64,000 nt of DNA. Source: Bacteroidales bacterium. GTDB taxonomy: Bacteria > Bacteroidota > Bacteroidia > Bacteroidales > Marinilabiliaceae. The position numbers and the translations under genes were made by a program. Positions within the stretch are counted from its first letter, which is position 1. Every line of letters begins with the position of its first letter. Below are positions 17,231 to 29,757 of the stretch, piece by piece. Location of the stretch: contig JAKSLD010000011.1 in NCBI GenBank assembly GCA_024401395.1, positions 1-64,000 on the forward strand, read 5' to 3'. The notes beneath the pieces are model-generated. The model was not told the origin of the DNA, searched no databases, and worked only from the letters and a program-made list of their open reading frames with translations.

Positions 17231-18058
17231 ATGTACAAACTGATAGCTCTTGATCTAGACGGTACGCTGACAGACGACCAGAAGGTTATTCCTCAACGCA
17301 ATTTCGACGCTCTTATGAATGCACAACGTAATTATGGTATGCGCATCATATTGGCTTCGGGACGCCCGACGTATGGCATACAGCATCTGGCTAAACAGTT
17401 ATCTCTTCCTCGCTATGGCGGATTCATTATGGCATATAATGGTGCTCTACTTGTAGATTGCGCTTCTGACCGTATTCTCGTCCAGGAGAGTGTGCCTCGT
17501 ACCATTATCCCCGACCTTTGCAAGGCAGCAGAAGAATTTGGACAGGCTATCATTACATACGATGAGGCTAATAATACTATCCTCACTACGGTTCTCGGTA
17601 ATAAATGGATAGAGCACGAGGCATGGCTAAATAACAAGATGAATCTTCAACTTGTGGAGAATATGTCGGAGCAGGCGCCTGTAGACCTTCCTAAATGTCT
17701 TATGGTGGGAGAACCAGAGGATATGGAGCGGTTGGTCCCTGTCATGCAGGAACGTTTCCCCGAGTTGTCAATATACCGTTCTTCTCCATTTTTCATGGAG
17801 ATTGTCCCTAAGGGTATCGATAAGGCGAAGACACTTTCCCGCCTTTGCCGACTGATGCATACCACCCCAGAAGAGTCACTCGTAGCTATGGGAGACGGCT
17901 TCAATGATATCTCTATGGTCAAACTGGCAGGCTTTGGCGTGGCTATGGACAATGGCTGTGACGAGATAAAAAAGATTGCCAACTTTATCGCTCCTTCCAA
18001 CGTAGACTGCGGAGTAGCAGTCGCTATGGAAAAGTTGTTTAACGATTCTAATAAGTAA
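17231..18058 (+). CDS. Cof-type HAD phosphatase
   Basis: Cytoplasmic HAD-IIB (Cof) hydrolase of 275 residues acting on sugar phosphates or similar small phosphorylated metabolites. Motif I LDLDGTLTDDQ (D8/D10), motif II ILASGRP, motif III KGIDKAKTL and motif IV MGDGFNDISMVKLAG are complete, with the C2B cap between. The stop codon TAA directly abuts the ATG of trkA, so the two are translationally linked. Flavin phosphatase or sugar phosphatase activity is possible; substrate unknown. Confidence 0.9.
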   Translation: MYKLIALDLDGTLTDDQKVIPQRNFDALMNAQRNYGMRIILASGRPTYGIQHLAKQLSLPRYGGFIMAYNGALLVDCASDRILVQESVPRTIIPDLCKAAEEFGQAIITYDEANNTILTTVLGNKWIEHEAWLNNKMNLQLVENMSEQAPVDLPKCLMVGEPEDMERLVPVMQERFPELSIYRSSPFFMEIVPKGIDKAKTLSRLCRLMHTTPEESLVAMGDGFNDISMVKLAGFGVAMDNGCDEIKKIANFIAPSNVDCGVAVAMEKLFNDSNK

Positions 18059-19396
18059 ATGAGGATCTTTATCGCAGGTGCAGGTGCAGTAGGTACACAC
18101 TTGGCTAAGTTGTTCGTTCAGGCCGACCACGAGGTTGTCCTTATGGATGATGACGAGGAAAAACTCGAAGCTATAGATGCTAATCTGGATCTACTCACTA
18201 TTCGTGGTAGTATGACATCTCTTGAGGACTTACGTCGAGCTGACGTGAGTAACTCCGATTTGTTCATAGCCGTTCCTCCATATCCAGATATGAGTATCCT
18301 GGCTGCCATCCTTGCCAAGAAGCTCGGTGCGGATACTACTATAGCTCGCGTTAATAATTCGGAATACCTTACTCCAGAGAATCTTGAGTATTTCCATCAG
18401 TTAGGCATTGATGAGCTTATCTACCCTGAAAAGCTCGGTGCTGCGCAGGCTATAGAGAGCCTTAAACTCATGGGCGTACGTCAGCTATTCGAGAGTTCCG
18501 ATGGGAAGGTATTACTCGCTGTAATAAAGGTTCGCGATAATGCCCCTATCGTCAATACCCCTTTTGCCGAATTAGATCCCGAAAAGAAGAAACGCTATAA
18601 TATTGTAGCTATAATCCGTGACAACGAGACTATCATACCTCATGGCAATGATATGTTGAAGCATGGCGATATAGTCTACTTCATGACAACCCATGATAAT
18701 CTCCTACTCCTTATGCAGGATGCCGGCAAGGAACAGTATGAGGTGCAGAACGTGATGATTGTCGGTGGTTCTCGTATCGGACAGCTGTTGGCGTTGCAGT
18801 TGCAGGACAGGTACAACACGAAACTTATAGAAATCAGACGAGACAAGAGCACTCGTCTTGCTAATAAATTAGAAGATACGCTTATCATAAATGGTGATGG
18901 GCGCAATATGCAGCTCCTCAAGGATGAGGGTATTTCCAAGATGCAGGCCTTCATAGCAGTGACCGATTCCCCAGAGGTCAATATCCTCGCTTGTCAGTTG
19001 GCCAAGAAGATGGGCGTACCTAAGACCATTGCCGAGGTGGAGAATCTCGACTATATTCCTCTTGCAGAAGAAATCGGCATCGGTACACTCATCAACAAGA
19101 AACTTATCGCAGCTAGTTATATCTACCGCTATACCCTTCATTCACGTGTGGCATACGTTAAGTGTCTGACCAGTACCAATGCGGAGATGCTTGAACTCAT
19201 AGCTCAGCCAGGTTCCAAAGTGACCAAGGCCCCTATAATGAATCTCGGGTTGCCAAAAGATATGAATATCGGAGCTATAGTACGTGGCGATGAGGTGCTT
19301 ATTGCTAACGGCAGTACACAAATAGAGCAATATGACAAGGTGGTACTATTCGTTATGCAGGAGTCAATTCATAAGGTTGAGAAGCTCTTTACTTAA
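18059..19396 (+). CDS. trkA: Trk potassium uptake regulator TrkA
   Basis: Cytoplasmic NAD-binding subunit of the Trk/Ktr potassium uptake system. The 445 residues hold two RCK repeats: Rossmann motif GAGAVGTHLA at ~7-16 with acidic VVLMDDDEE, and a second at ~232 (IVGGSRIGQLLAL), each followed by an RCK_C domain. The partner channel gene trkH, often adjacent, is not present here. It starts immediately after the stop of the Cof-type HAD gene and is followed after 6 bp by another HAD gene. Confidence 0.92.
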   Translation: MRIFIAGAGAVGTHLAKLFVQADHEVVLMDDDEEKLEAIDANLDLLTIRGSMTSLEDLRRADVSNSDLFIAVPPYPDMSILAAILAKKLGADTTIARVNNSEYLTPENLEYFHQLGIDELIYPEKLGAAQAIESLKLMGVRQLFESSDGKVLLAVIKVRDNAPIVNTPFAELDPEKKKRYNIVAIIRDNETIIPHGNDMLKHGDIVYFMTTHDNLLLLMQDAGKEQYEVQNVMIVGGSRIGQLLALQLQDRYNTKLIEIRRDKSTRLANKLEDTLIINGDGRNMQLLKDEGISKMQAFIAVTDSPEVNILACQLAKKMGVPKTIAEVENLDYIPLAEEIGIGTLINKKLIAASYIYRYTLHSRVAYVKCLTSTNAEMLELIAQPGSKVTKAPIMNLGLPKDMNIGAIVRGDEVLIANGSTQIEQYDKVVLFVMQESIHKVEKLFT

Positions 19397-19402
19397 TTTC
19401 GT

Positions 19403-19993
19403 ATGAACAACAACCAGAAATATACTATCCCAGCTGATGTTCGTGGTCTCATATTCGACCTCGATGGTACTCTTCTAAACAGTATGCCACTGCATTGGCT
19501 GGCTTGGCAAGCTTCTTTCCGTCGTTATAATGTGGAACTGGACCACGCGGAGTTTATGACTCTTGCAGGAAAACCTATCGAGAAGATAGCAGCTCATTTC
19601 ATTGAGAAGTTCCAACTGGAGAATATTACTAATGTGAAAGACATAATCGATGAGAAAGATCGCGTAGTATGGGACGAAATAGATAAAGTGGAGCCAATCA
19701 TTCCAGTTGTCAATGTAGCCAAGGAATATTTCGGTAAGATACCTATGGCAGTAGGTACTGGTGCAGACCGTCGACGTGCAGAGCACATGCTCGAGGCCTC
19801 AGGTCTTATACATATGTTCCCAGTCATTGTTCCTGCCGAGGATGTTCAGAATCATAAACCGGCACCAGATACCTTCCTCCGTTGTGCAGAACTTATGGGA
19901 GTAGACCCCAAATCATGTCTCGTCTTCGAAGATGCTATCTCAGGAATCAAGGCAGCCGAAGCAGGCGGTATGAAGTGGATAAAGGTAGAGTAA
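19403..19993 (+). CDS. HAD-IA phosphatase, beta-PGM-like
   Basis: HAD hydrolase of 196 residues, motif I FDLDGTLLNSMPLHWLAW, cap domain (~35-95), motif II GTGADRRRAEHML, motif III NHKPAPDTF and motif IV CLVFEDAISGIKAAEAGG. The pattern fits YqaB-like fructose-1-phosphate/6-phosphogluconate phosphatases more than PgmB. Third gene of the trkA operon, 6 bp after trkA. Substrate undetermined. Confidence 0.87.
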   Translation: MNNNQKYTIPADVRGLIFDLDGTLLNSMPLHWLAWQASFRRYNVELDHAEFMTLAGKPIEKIAAHFIEKFQLENITNVKDIIDEKDRVVWDEIDKVEPIIPVVNVAKEYFGKIPMAVGTGADRRRAEHMLEASGLIHMFPVIVPAEDVQNHKPAPDTFLRCAELMGVDPKSCLVFEDAISGIKAAEAGGMKWIKVE

Positions 19994-20011
19994 TCAGTCT
20001 CTAATCCTATA

Positions 20012-20040
20012 GAGCACCCTTGTTCATCGCAATTTTTTAA
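20012..20040 (+). repeat. End motif of the dispersed 11-bp-array element
   Basis: CCCTTGTTCATCGCAATTTTTTAA, nearly the same as at 44320-44342 and, inverted, at 54011-54035. Here it follows a single TATAG unit. It lies between two convergent genes and may also act as a T-rich end signal. Confidence 0.65.
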
Positions 20041-20092
20041 TAATGGGCAAGAAAGTACACGTATAATACCGAGTTATATCAGGTATCAGGAA

Positions 20093-20755
20093 TTACCATT
20101 CAATCTCTTTTATTCCCTTGCTTCTCAGGTACTCATTAGTCTTACTGAAATGCTTGCACCCGAAGAACCCTCTGTAGGCAGACAAAGGAGATGGGTGAAC
20201 TGCTGTGAGTACGCAATGTTTAGACTGGTCAATAAGAGCAGCCTTTTTTATAGCATAGCTTCCCCAAAGGAGGAATACCAGATTCTCCTTCTCAGCCTGA
20301 AGTCTTGATATCACATTATCAGTGAAAGTCTCCCATCCCCTTCCCTGATGCGAGCCAGCTAGATGAGCCCTCACGGTAAGTGTAGCATTTAGCAGAAGCA
20401 CTCCTTGGTCAGCCCATCTCTCAAGATTACCACTCAGAGGCATAGGTTTTCCCATATCAGACTCAACCTCCTTGAAGATATTTATCAGAGAAGGAGGAAA
20501 TTTAATTCCATCGTTGACAGAGAAGCAAAGTCCGTGAGCTTGATTGATATCGTGGTATGGGTCTTGGCCTAGAATCACGACCTTAGTATTACCCACAGGA
20601 CAGCGGTCAAAAGCATTGAATATTTGTCCGGCAGGTGGGAAAATCTGAGCTTGAGCATACTCTGCCTTTACGAATTGAGTCAGCTGCTCAAAATATGGGC
20701 TATCGAATTCTGGTTGCAATAATCGCTTCCAGCTCTCCTCTATCTTTACTTCCAT
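20093..20755 (-). CDS. ung: Uracil-DNA glycosylase, family 1
   Basis: Removes uracil from DNA in base-excision repair. The 220 residues carry the family-1 water-activating motif GQDPYH (D65) and the DNA-intercalation motif HPSPLSAYRGF (~188), plus LLNATLTVR and the LLWGSYA segment. The start ATG overlaps the stop of the PH-domain gene (TAATG), so it is translationally coupled as last gene of parE-parC-PH-ung. Confidence 0.97.
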   Translation of the reverse strand: MEVKIEESWKRLLQPEFDSPYFEQLTQFVKAEYAQAQIFPPAGQIFNAFDRCPVGNTKVVILGQDPYHDINQAHGLCFSVNDGIKFPPSLINIFKEVESDMGKPMPLSGNLERWADQGVLLLNATLTVRAHLAGSHQGRGWETFTDNVISRLQAEKENLVFLLWGSYAIKKAALIDQSKHCVLTAVHPSPLSAYRGFFGCKHFSKTNEYLRSKGIKEIEW

Positions 20756-21159
20756 TATTCCTCCACTTTTATGTCAGGAGTGACTGTAGTTATAGCCTTC
20801 AAGAAAGAATCCTTATCCTTAGGACAAGGACAGATGATATACTCCTTGCCGTAATCTATCCTTATATACTCGTCCCATTTTTTGTTAGTAGGGAAACTTA
20901 TCTTGGTAATATCAGGCAAGTCGGCTCTTTTTTTAGGGAATATACCACGTCGGTATACTACCTGAGAATCGGTAATGACCAATGTTTCCCACACAGAATC
21001 CAAGATAGTATTCAATGCCAAGAATCCCAGGAAGCATCGAGCCACCACCATTCTAGTCTCTTCGGCGTTGGGGATAGACAGGAATGCTATAGCAGCTACT
21101 ATTACAGCTGCTATAGCTGCTAGTATATCTAACCAAGTATATTTCAGACGGAATGTCAT
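20755..21159 (-). CDS. Small membrane protein with PH-like domain
   Basis: 134 residues: two adjacent N-terminal hydrophobic helices (~8-28 and ~38-55) and a beta-rich C-terminal part (VITDSQVVYRRGIFPKKRAD, ISFPTNKKWDEYIRIDYG) that looks like a bacterial PH domain. Role unknown; inner membrane with the domain in the cytoplasm is likely. It lies 22 bp after parC and overlaps ung by one base. Confidence 0.7.
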   Translation of the reverse strand: MTFRLKYTWLDILAAIAAVIVAAIAFLSIPNAEETRMVVARCFLGFLALNTILDSVWETLVITDSQVVYRRGIFPKKRADLPDITKISFPTNKKWDEYIRIDYGKEYIICPCPKDKDSFLKAITTVTPDIKVEE

Positions 21160-21181
21160 ATATTTCTATAGCTACTAGATA

Positions 21182-23842
21182 TTAGAACAAAGTCTGTTCC
21201 TTATCCTCGTCGTCCTCGATGGTAGTATCGACATAAGTCAGAGGAACATCGAGTTCGCGTACGGTAGGGATAGTAGGTTCCAATTCAGCGAAATCCTTTA
21301 CAGTCCATTGTCCGATACGCTTACCCTTAGCTTTGATACCCTTCTCCTCGATGAAGTCGAATGCCTCAACAATCTCTGCCTCGCGCCACTTGTCAGGACC
21401 ACCGTAAGTAATCTGGATACGAGGGTGATCCTCGTCGGACAAGAGCAGCAGATTAGACTTAGGCGCCTCGGATATGAAGAGCAACGGTTTATTAGTAGGC
21501 TCGATGCGGAAGCGCTTGATATAGTTCAACTTCTTTTCGCCATCGTAGTAGACGGCTGTCCATACCTTACGGTTATCGAACTTCTCCATTTTGATGATAT
21601 TATCCTCGAAATGCTGTTCGAAGCCGAAACCAGTGGTATAGAGTTCGCCCTTATTGTTGATGACAAGCAAGAGATCCTCGCCACTAAACTCGCCGATATA
21701 CTCGCCACGACCGTCAGGGTTAAGTCGGAGAGTCTCCTTTTCGAAGTAGACCTTACGGCCTCCGAGTGTAGATACTCCACGTTTTTTGAGAGTAACCTTA
21801 AGAATTTCATTCTTTGTAAGGAGGTTACCCTTTGTGTCGCGGCCCTTGATAGCGAGATCAGCCATATCATACTCAAATACCACATTACGCAGCTTGAGTT
21901 TTGGTTTGAGGCATACCTTAAGAACCTCAGCCTCGCCGTTGGCATTAGCTGAGAAGTAGACAATCTTACTCTTTGGAGTACCCATAGTAATGTTGTACTC
22001 TTTGTCGCGTGTCACACCAGAAACAGCGAAACGCTTTACATAGCTTATGCCCGATTCTCCGTCCAGGTATGCAACATTATATATAGTACGCTTGTCGTTT
22101 CTCTTAAATACGGCGATGTGCAAGACATTCATACCGATATTAACCTTCTCCTCAATCTTCTTGATGATATAACGGCCATCATTGTAGAAGATAATTACGT
22201 CATCGAGGTCGGAACAATCCTGAACGTAATCACCCTTGACCTTGGCAGCTGCATAACCCATAAAGCCATCTTCTCTGTTGATATATAGCTTCTGGTTCTG
22301 GATAGCAACCTTAGCCACCTCAATATTGTCGAACGAACGTATCTCTGTCAAGCGAGGGTAGTCCTTACCATATTTCTTCTTGATAGACTTGAAGTAGTCG
22401 ATGGTACAATCCACGATACCCTCAATCTTCTGCATAGTATCGTCCATATCAGCCTTAAGCTGTATGAGTCTGTCGTTAGCCGCATCAGAATTAAAGCGAA
22501 GGATACGAGCCATGCGAATTTCGAGGAGATGCAAGAGATCATCCTTTGTTACCTCGCGGATACAATCCTTATAGAAAGGCGAGAGACGTTTATCGATATG
22601 AGCTACAGCCTCGTCGTTAGACTTAGCCTGTTCAAATTCGGCATCCTTATAGACACGCTGCTCGATGAATAACTTCTCGAGGGAGAGAGTGAGAGCTGCG
22701 TCACGGAGTTCGTCGTACTTAATCTCCAGTTCCTGCTTAAGGAGGTTAAGGGTACGGTTTGTAGAGTGACGAAGAATATCGCTCACCGTCATGAAACGAG
22801 GAGTCTTATTATCGATTACGCAAGCATTAGGCGATATTGATATTTCGCAATCGGTGAAAGCGTAGAGCGCGTCGATAGTCTTATCAGGAGATACTCCAGC
22901 GTGGAGAGAGAGAACTATTTCTGCAGTAGCAGAAGTAATATCATCGATACTCTTGATTTTAATCTTACCCTTATCGCTAGCAGAGCGGATACTCTCGATG
23001 AGAGAACCAGTCGTGCATGTATAAGGAATCTCTGTAATAGAGAGAGTCTTTGAATCGACCTTATTAATCTTGGCGCGGATACGAACAGAGCCGCCACGCA
23101 TACCATCGTTGTACTTCGCTACGTCTATCTGACCGCCAGTAGGGAAGTCTGGGAATATCTCGAAAGGCTCATTCTTCAATATAGCTATAGAAGCATCTAT
23201 AAGTTCATTGAAGTTATGAGGGAGGATTTTAGAAGCGAGACCTACGGCGATACCCTCCACACCCTGTGCGAGTAGGAGAGGAAACTTCATAGGGAGAGCT
23301 ACAGGCTCCTCGTTACGGCCGTCATAAGAGAGCTGCCATACGGTAGTCTTAGGATTGAAAGCGACATCCTGGGCGAATTTAGTGAGACGACCCTCGATAT
23401 AACGGGCAGCAGCTGCCTCATCGCCTGTGAGAATATTACCCCAGTTACCCTGAGTATCCACGAGAAGGTTCTTCTGACCCAACTGGACCAAAGCGGCATA
23501 AATAGAAGCATCGCCATGAGGGTGATATTTCATGGTTTCTCCCACAATGTTAGCCACCTTATTATATCGGCCGTCATCCATCTTGTTCAGCACGTGCATT
23601 ACGCGACGCTGAACAGGTTTGAGGCCATCCTCGATACTAGGTACGGCACGGTCAAGGATAACGTACGAGGCATAGTCGAGGAACCAGTTTTTGTACATAC
23701 CATGGATCTGGCTGTGCTCCGCCATGTTGCCGATGCTCAACTCCTCCTGAGCTATCTCATCGGCATCTCCCATCATCTCTTCGTTCTGCTCTTCCAGATT
23801 CTCGTTCTGGTCGTCTTCTATATTATTTATATCGTCACTCAT
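21182..23842 (-). CDS. parC: DNA topoisomerase IV subunit A
   Basis: Breakage-reunion subunit of the type II topoisomerase that decatenates daughter chromosomes. The 886 residues start with an acidic tail (~1-40), then the winged-helix/tower core with active tyrosine Y148 in EAAAARYIEGRLT, and a C-terminal beta-pinwheel region. The quinolone-determining region reads KYHPHGDASIYAAL with Ser-equivalent at D111-A112-S113. Paired with parE 29 bp upstream. GyrA is excluded by the parE-type partner and the C-terminal layout, though the two families are close. Confidence 0.93.
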   Translation of the reverse strand: MSDDINNIEDDQNENLEEQNEEMMGDADEIAQEELSIGNMAEHSQIHGMYKNWFLDYASYVILDRAVPSIEDGLKPVQRRVMHVLNKMDDGRYNKVANIVGETMKYHPHGDASIYAALVQLGQKNLLVDTQGNWGNILTGDEAAAARYIEGRLTKFAQDVAFNPKTTVWQLSYDGRNEEPVALPMKFPLLLAQGVEGIAVGLASKILPHNFNELIDASIAILKNEPFEIFPDFPTGGQIDVAKYNDGMRGGSVRIRAKINKVDSKTLSITEIPYTCTTGSLIESIRSASDKGKIKIKSIDDITSATAEIVLSLHAGVSPDKTIDALYAFTDCEISISPNACVIDNKTPRFMTVSDILRHSTNRTLNLLKQELEIKYDELRDAALTLSLEKLFIEQRVYKDAEFEQAKSNDEAVAHIDKRLSPFYKDCIREVTKDDLLHLLEIRMARILRFNSDAANDRLIQLKADMDDTMQKIEGIVDCTIDYFKSIKKKYGKDYPRLTEIRSFDNIEVAKVAIQNQKLYINREDGFMGYAAAKVKGDYVQDCSDLDDVIIFYNDGRYIIKKIEEKVNIGMNVLHIAVFKRNDKRTIYNVAYLDGESGISYVKRFAVSGVTRDKEYNITMGTPKSKIVYFSANANGEAEVLKVCLKPKLKLRNVVFEYDMADLAIKGRDTKGNLLTKNEILKVTLKKRGVSTLGGRKVYFEKETLRLNPDGRGEYIGEFSGEDLLLVINNKGELYTTGFGFEQHFEDNIIKMEKFDNRKVWTAVYYDGEKKLNYIKRFRIEPTNKPLLFISEAPKSNLLLLSDEDHPRIQITYGGPDKWREAEIVEAFDFIEEKGIKAKGKRIGQWTVKDFAELEPTIPTVRELDVPLTYVDTTIEDDEDKEQTLF

Positions 23843-23871
23843 AATTCTTATTAATTCCTAGTTCCTAATTC

Positions 23872-25764
23872 CTAGTTCTGGTTCTCTACGAGGTCTTCCT
23901 CTACTACGAGGTTATCGATGATGAACTGTTGGCGGGTAGGAGTATTCTTGCCCATATAGAAAGTCAGCAACTCCTTGATATTATCGGCAGTGTGCATAGT
24001 CACCTGGTCCAGGCGCATACCCTCGCCGATGAACTCCTTGAACTCCTGCCAGTCGATCTCACCGAGACCTTTGAATCGGGTGATTTCAGGCTTAGGACCC
24101 AGAGCCTTGATAGCCTTTTCTCGTTCCTCCTCCGAGTAGCAATATTGAGTCTTCTTCTTATTTCGGACGCGGAAAAGAGGCGTCTGAAGGATGAAAAGGT
24201 GACCCTCCTTGATTACATCCGGGAAGAACTGGAGGAAGAACGTTATCATAAGGAGTCGGATGTGCATACCATCGACATCCGCATCGGTAGCGATGATTAC
24301 CTTATTATAACGCAGGTTATCCATACCCTCCTCGATATTGAGGGCGGCCTGGAGGAGGAAGAACTCCTCGTTCTTATAAACTATATCGCGTTTAAGTCCG
24401 AAAGTATTCAGAGGTTTACCACGTAGGCTAAAGACCGCCTGATAGTTGGCGTTACGAGCCTTAGTGATAGAACCCGACGCAGAATTACCCTCGGTGATAA
24501 ATATTGACGTCTCCTCGCGAGGGTCGGCCTCATCATCCTTGACCTTCTTCTGGTCGGACAAATGCCAGCGGCAGTCGCGCAGCTTTTTATTATTGAGGTT
24601 AGCCTTCTTAGCCTTCTCCTTAGCCTCCTTCTGGATTTTAGAAATAGACTTACGGTCGGCTTCAGAGCTTACGATCTTCTCCTGCATAGCCTTAGCCGTT
24701 TCAGGATTACGGTGGAGGAAGTTATCCAGCTGCTCTCCCAAGAAATCCATAGTATAGCTACGGATAGATACGCCATCCTTAGGGCTCATATCCTTAGAAC
24801 CCAGTTTTGTTTTAGTCTGCGATTCGAATACAGGCTCCTGTACGCGGATGCTCACTACTGCGGAGATACCCATACGGATATCGCTCACGTCGTATTCCTT
24901 CTTATAGAATTCGCGTACAGTCTTAGCGAGTGCCTCCTTGAAAGCTGCGAGGTGAGTACCACCCTGTGTAGTATGCTGACCGTTTACGAAAGTATAGTAA
25001 TCCTCAGAATAAGAAGTAGTGTGAGTCATGGCTATCTCCAGGTCCTTCGTCTCCAGGTGGACGATAGGGTAGAGCATCTCCTCGCGGATGTTGTCCCTCA
25101 GCAGATCCACGATACCCTCTTTAGATACATAAGGGGTACCATTGAGGACCATTTTAAGGCCCTTGTTGAGGTAGGTATAATTCTTGAGCATTTGTACCAC
25201 GAAATCAAGGTGGTACGAATAGTTCTCGAAGATAGTATTATCCACTATATAAGATACGCGGGTACCATTCTTCTCGTTAGTATTCTGGAGGTCATATTCC
25301 TTGACCAGTTTACCGCGAGAAAATTCGGCGCGTTTCATTTTACCATCGCGCATAGACTCCACGACGAAACTAGAAGAAAGGGCGTTAACAGCCTTACTAC
25401 CTACGCCATTGAGGCCTATTGATTTCTGGAAAGCATCAGAATCGTACTTGCCACCAGTATTCATTTTGCTGACTACGTCAACAACCTTGCCTAGAGGAAT
25501 GCCACGTCCATAGTCTCGTACAGTTACCTTATCGTCGACGATGGTCACTTCAATCTGTTTGCCATTGCCCATCATGAACTCATCAATAGAGTTGTCGATG
25601 ATCTCCTTTATAAGGACATATATACCATCGTCTTGATATTGACCGTCGCCGAGCTTTCCGATATACATACCTGGTCGGCGGCGTATATGTTCCTGCCATT
25701 CGAGTGTCTTGATGTCGTCTTCGTTATAGCTAACTCCCTGTAGCGTTACGTCTATCTCTGCCAT
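23872..25764 (-). CDS. parE: DNA topoisomerase IV subunit B
   Basis: ATPase subunit of topoisomerase IV. GHKL ATP-binding motifs [10 protein letters not shown] (E54) and DYGRGIP are present, with the transducer domain and a TOPRIM domain containing [13 protein letters not shown] at 425-437 and TDADVDGMH at 493-500. The common EGDSA is EGNSA here (N427); the metal-binding E425 and D494/D496/D498 are kept. The 630-residue length is usual for Bacteroidales. First gene of parE-parC-PH-ung, with a -7 box at 25808-25815. Confidence 0.94.
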   Translation of the reverse strand: MAEIDVTLQGVSYNEDDIKTLEWQEHIRRRPGMYIGKLGDGQYQDDGIYVLIKEIIDNSIDEFMMGNGKQIEVTIVDDKVTVRDYGRGIPLGKVVDVVSKMNTGGKYDSDAFQKSIGLNGVGSKAVNALSSSFVVESMRDGKMKRAEFSRGKLVKEYDLQNTNEKNGTRVSYIVDNTIFENYSYHLDFVVQMLKNYTYLNKGLKMVLNGTPYVSKEGIVDLLRDNIREEMLYPIVHLETKDLEIAMTHTTSYSEDYYTFVNGQHTTQGGTHLAAFKEALAKTVREFYKKEYDVSDIRMGISAVVSIRVQEPVFESQTKTKLGSKDMSPKDGVSIRSYTMDFLGEQLDNFLHRNPETAKAMQEKIVSSEADRKSISKIQKEAKEKAKKANLNNKKLRDCRWHLSDQKKVKDDEADPREETSIFITEGNSASGSITKARNANYQAVFSLRGKPLNTFGLKRDIVYKNEEFFLLQAALNIEEGMDNLRYNKVIIATDADVDGMHIRLLMITFFLQFFPDVIKEGHLFILQTPLFRVRNKKKTQYCYSEEEREKAIKALGPKPEITRFKGLGEIDWQEFKEFIGEGMRLDQVTMHTADNIKELLTFYMGKNTPTRQQFIIDNLVVEEDLVENQN

Positions 25765-25807
25765 AAAAACAAATTGGGTAATTGCGGTTGAAATGAAATT
25801 TTGATGG

Positions 25808-25815
25808 CAAATGTA
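25808..25815 (-). promoter_or_regulatory. -7 box of parE operon
   Basis: TACATTTG on the minus strand fits TAnnTTTG, 44 bp upstream of parE. Confidence 0.6.
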
Positions 25816-25884
25816 TTAAATATTTCCGTACTCGTCATTGATTGCCTGAAAATTTTGTTCGTACGACGAGTTTATACTGTTAAG

Positions 25885-25913
25885 TTGAATGCGAAGAAAA
25901 AACAGTAAGTTTG
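25885..25913 (+). promoter_or_regulatory. Promoter TTG-N18-TAAGTTTG
   Basis: TTG at 25885-25887 and TAAGTTTG at 25906-25913. It overlaps the ATG at 25889, so the HAD gene must start at 25931. Confidence 0.75.
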
Positions 25914-25930
25914 CACAAACGAAAAAGAAG

Positions 25931-26569
25931 ATGAAAGATTTCAGAGTAGCATTATTTGATTTGGATGGCACCTTGATAGATACTGAGGGGCAGTATACTA
26001 GGATATGGGGGGAGATTGCCAGGAAGTACAGGCCGGATGTACCTGATTTAGAGTACTTAATAAAAGGAACTACGCTGGTGCAGATATTTGACAGGTATTT
26101 CCCTGATGAGGATATGCGTAGGGGAGTGAAGGAGATGCTCGACGCTGGTGAGGAAGGTATGAAATATGAATTTTTCCCTGGGGCGCTTGATTTCATAGCA
26201 GATTTGAAGGCGCATGGGGTGAAATGTGCCATTGTTACCTCATCAAATCAGAAGAAGATGGAAAATGTGAAAAAGGCTATTCCGAATTTCTACGAGCTAT
26301 TTGACAAGGTATTGACATCCGAGGATTTCACCGCATCGAAGCCAGCTCCAGACTGCTATCTGCTTGGGGCAAAGGTCTTTGGGGCAGAGATAGGGGAGTG
26401 TGTGGTATTTGAGGATGCGTTTACGGGATTGCAGGCAGGAATGTCGTCGGGGATATTTACGGTAGGATTGGCTACTTGCAATTCGGTGGAGGCTATTAAG
26501 GATAAGTGCAATTATGTATTGGAGGGTTTTGAGGGAGTGACATATAAGACGATTTGTGAGAAGATGTAG
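25931..26569 (+). CDS. HAD-IA phosphatase, beta-PGM-like
   Basis: Cytoplasmic HAD hydrolase, 212 residues from the start at 25931 (MKDFRVALFDLDGTLIDT). Motif I D9/D11, cap helix region (~20-85), motif II AIVTSSNQKKME, motif III ASKPAPDCYLLGA and motif IV CVVFEDAFTGLQAG are complete. Substrate unknown. It stands alone and converges with the beta-galactosidase gene. G-rich codon choice (ggg, gga) differs visibly from the two other HAD genes in this window. Confidence 0.86.
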   Translation: MKDFRVALFDLDGTLIDTEGQYTRIWGEIARKYRPDVPDLEYLIKGTTLVQIFDRYFPDEDMRRGVKEMLDAGEEGMKYEFFPGALDFIADLKAHGVKCAIVTSSNQKKMENVKKAIPNFYELFDKVLTSEDFTASKPAPDCYLLGAKVFGAEIGECVVFEDAFTGLQAGMSSGIFTVGLATCNSVEAIKDKCNYVLEGFEGVTYKTICEKM

Positions 26570-26622
26570 GAATAATATTCAATATGCTTTTTATAAGTTC
26601 TCTGAGTAGTGCGAGGGTATTG

Positions 26623-26681
26623 CCTGTATATAGCCTGTATATAGAGAGCGTATAGAGAAGTAATAGAGAAGCGGAAGTAAG
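26623..26681 (+). repeat. 11-bp-period intergenic array (copy II)
   Basis: Five units whose closing G is at 26633, 26644, 26655, 26666 and 26677, each ending TATAG, AATAG or GGAAG. Sits between the stops of two convergent genes and runs into the left arm of the terminator at 26670. Confidence 0.75.
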
Positions 26682-26709
26682 TAATTGTTATGATTATCTT
26701 ACTTCCGCT
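26670..26709. terminator. Bidirectional hairpin between convergent genes
   Basis: AGCGGAAGTAAG / CTTACTTCCGCT, a 12-bp perfect stem with a 16-nt loop, between the HAD stop (26569) and the beta-galactosidase stop (26719). Confidence 0.7.
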
Positions 26710-26718
26710 AGCCTATAT

Positions 26719-29757
<3,039 letters not shown>

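Noticed and set aside
24562-25422. 286-residue plus-strand frame
   Set aside because: Antisense to parE; all ParE motifs are on the minus strand.
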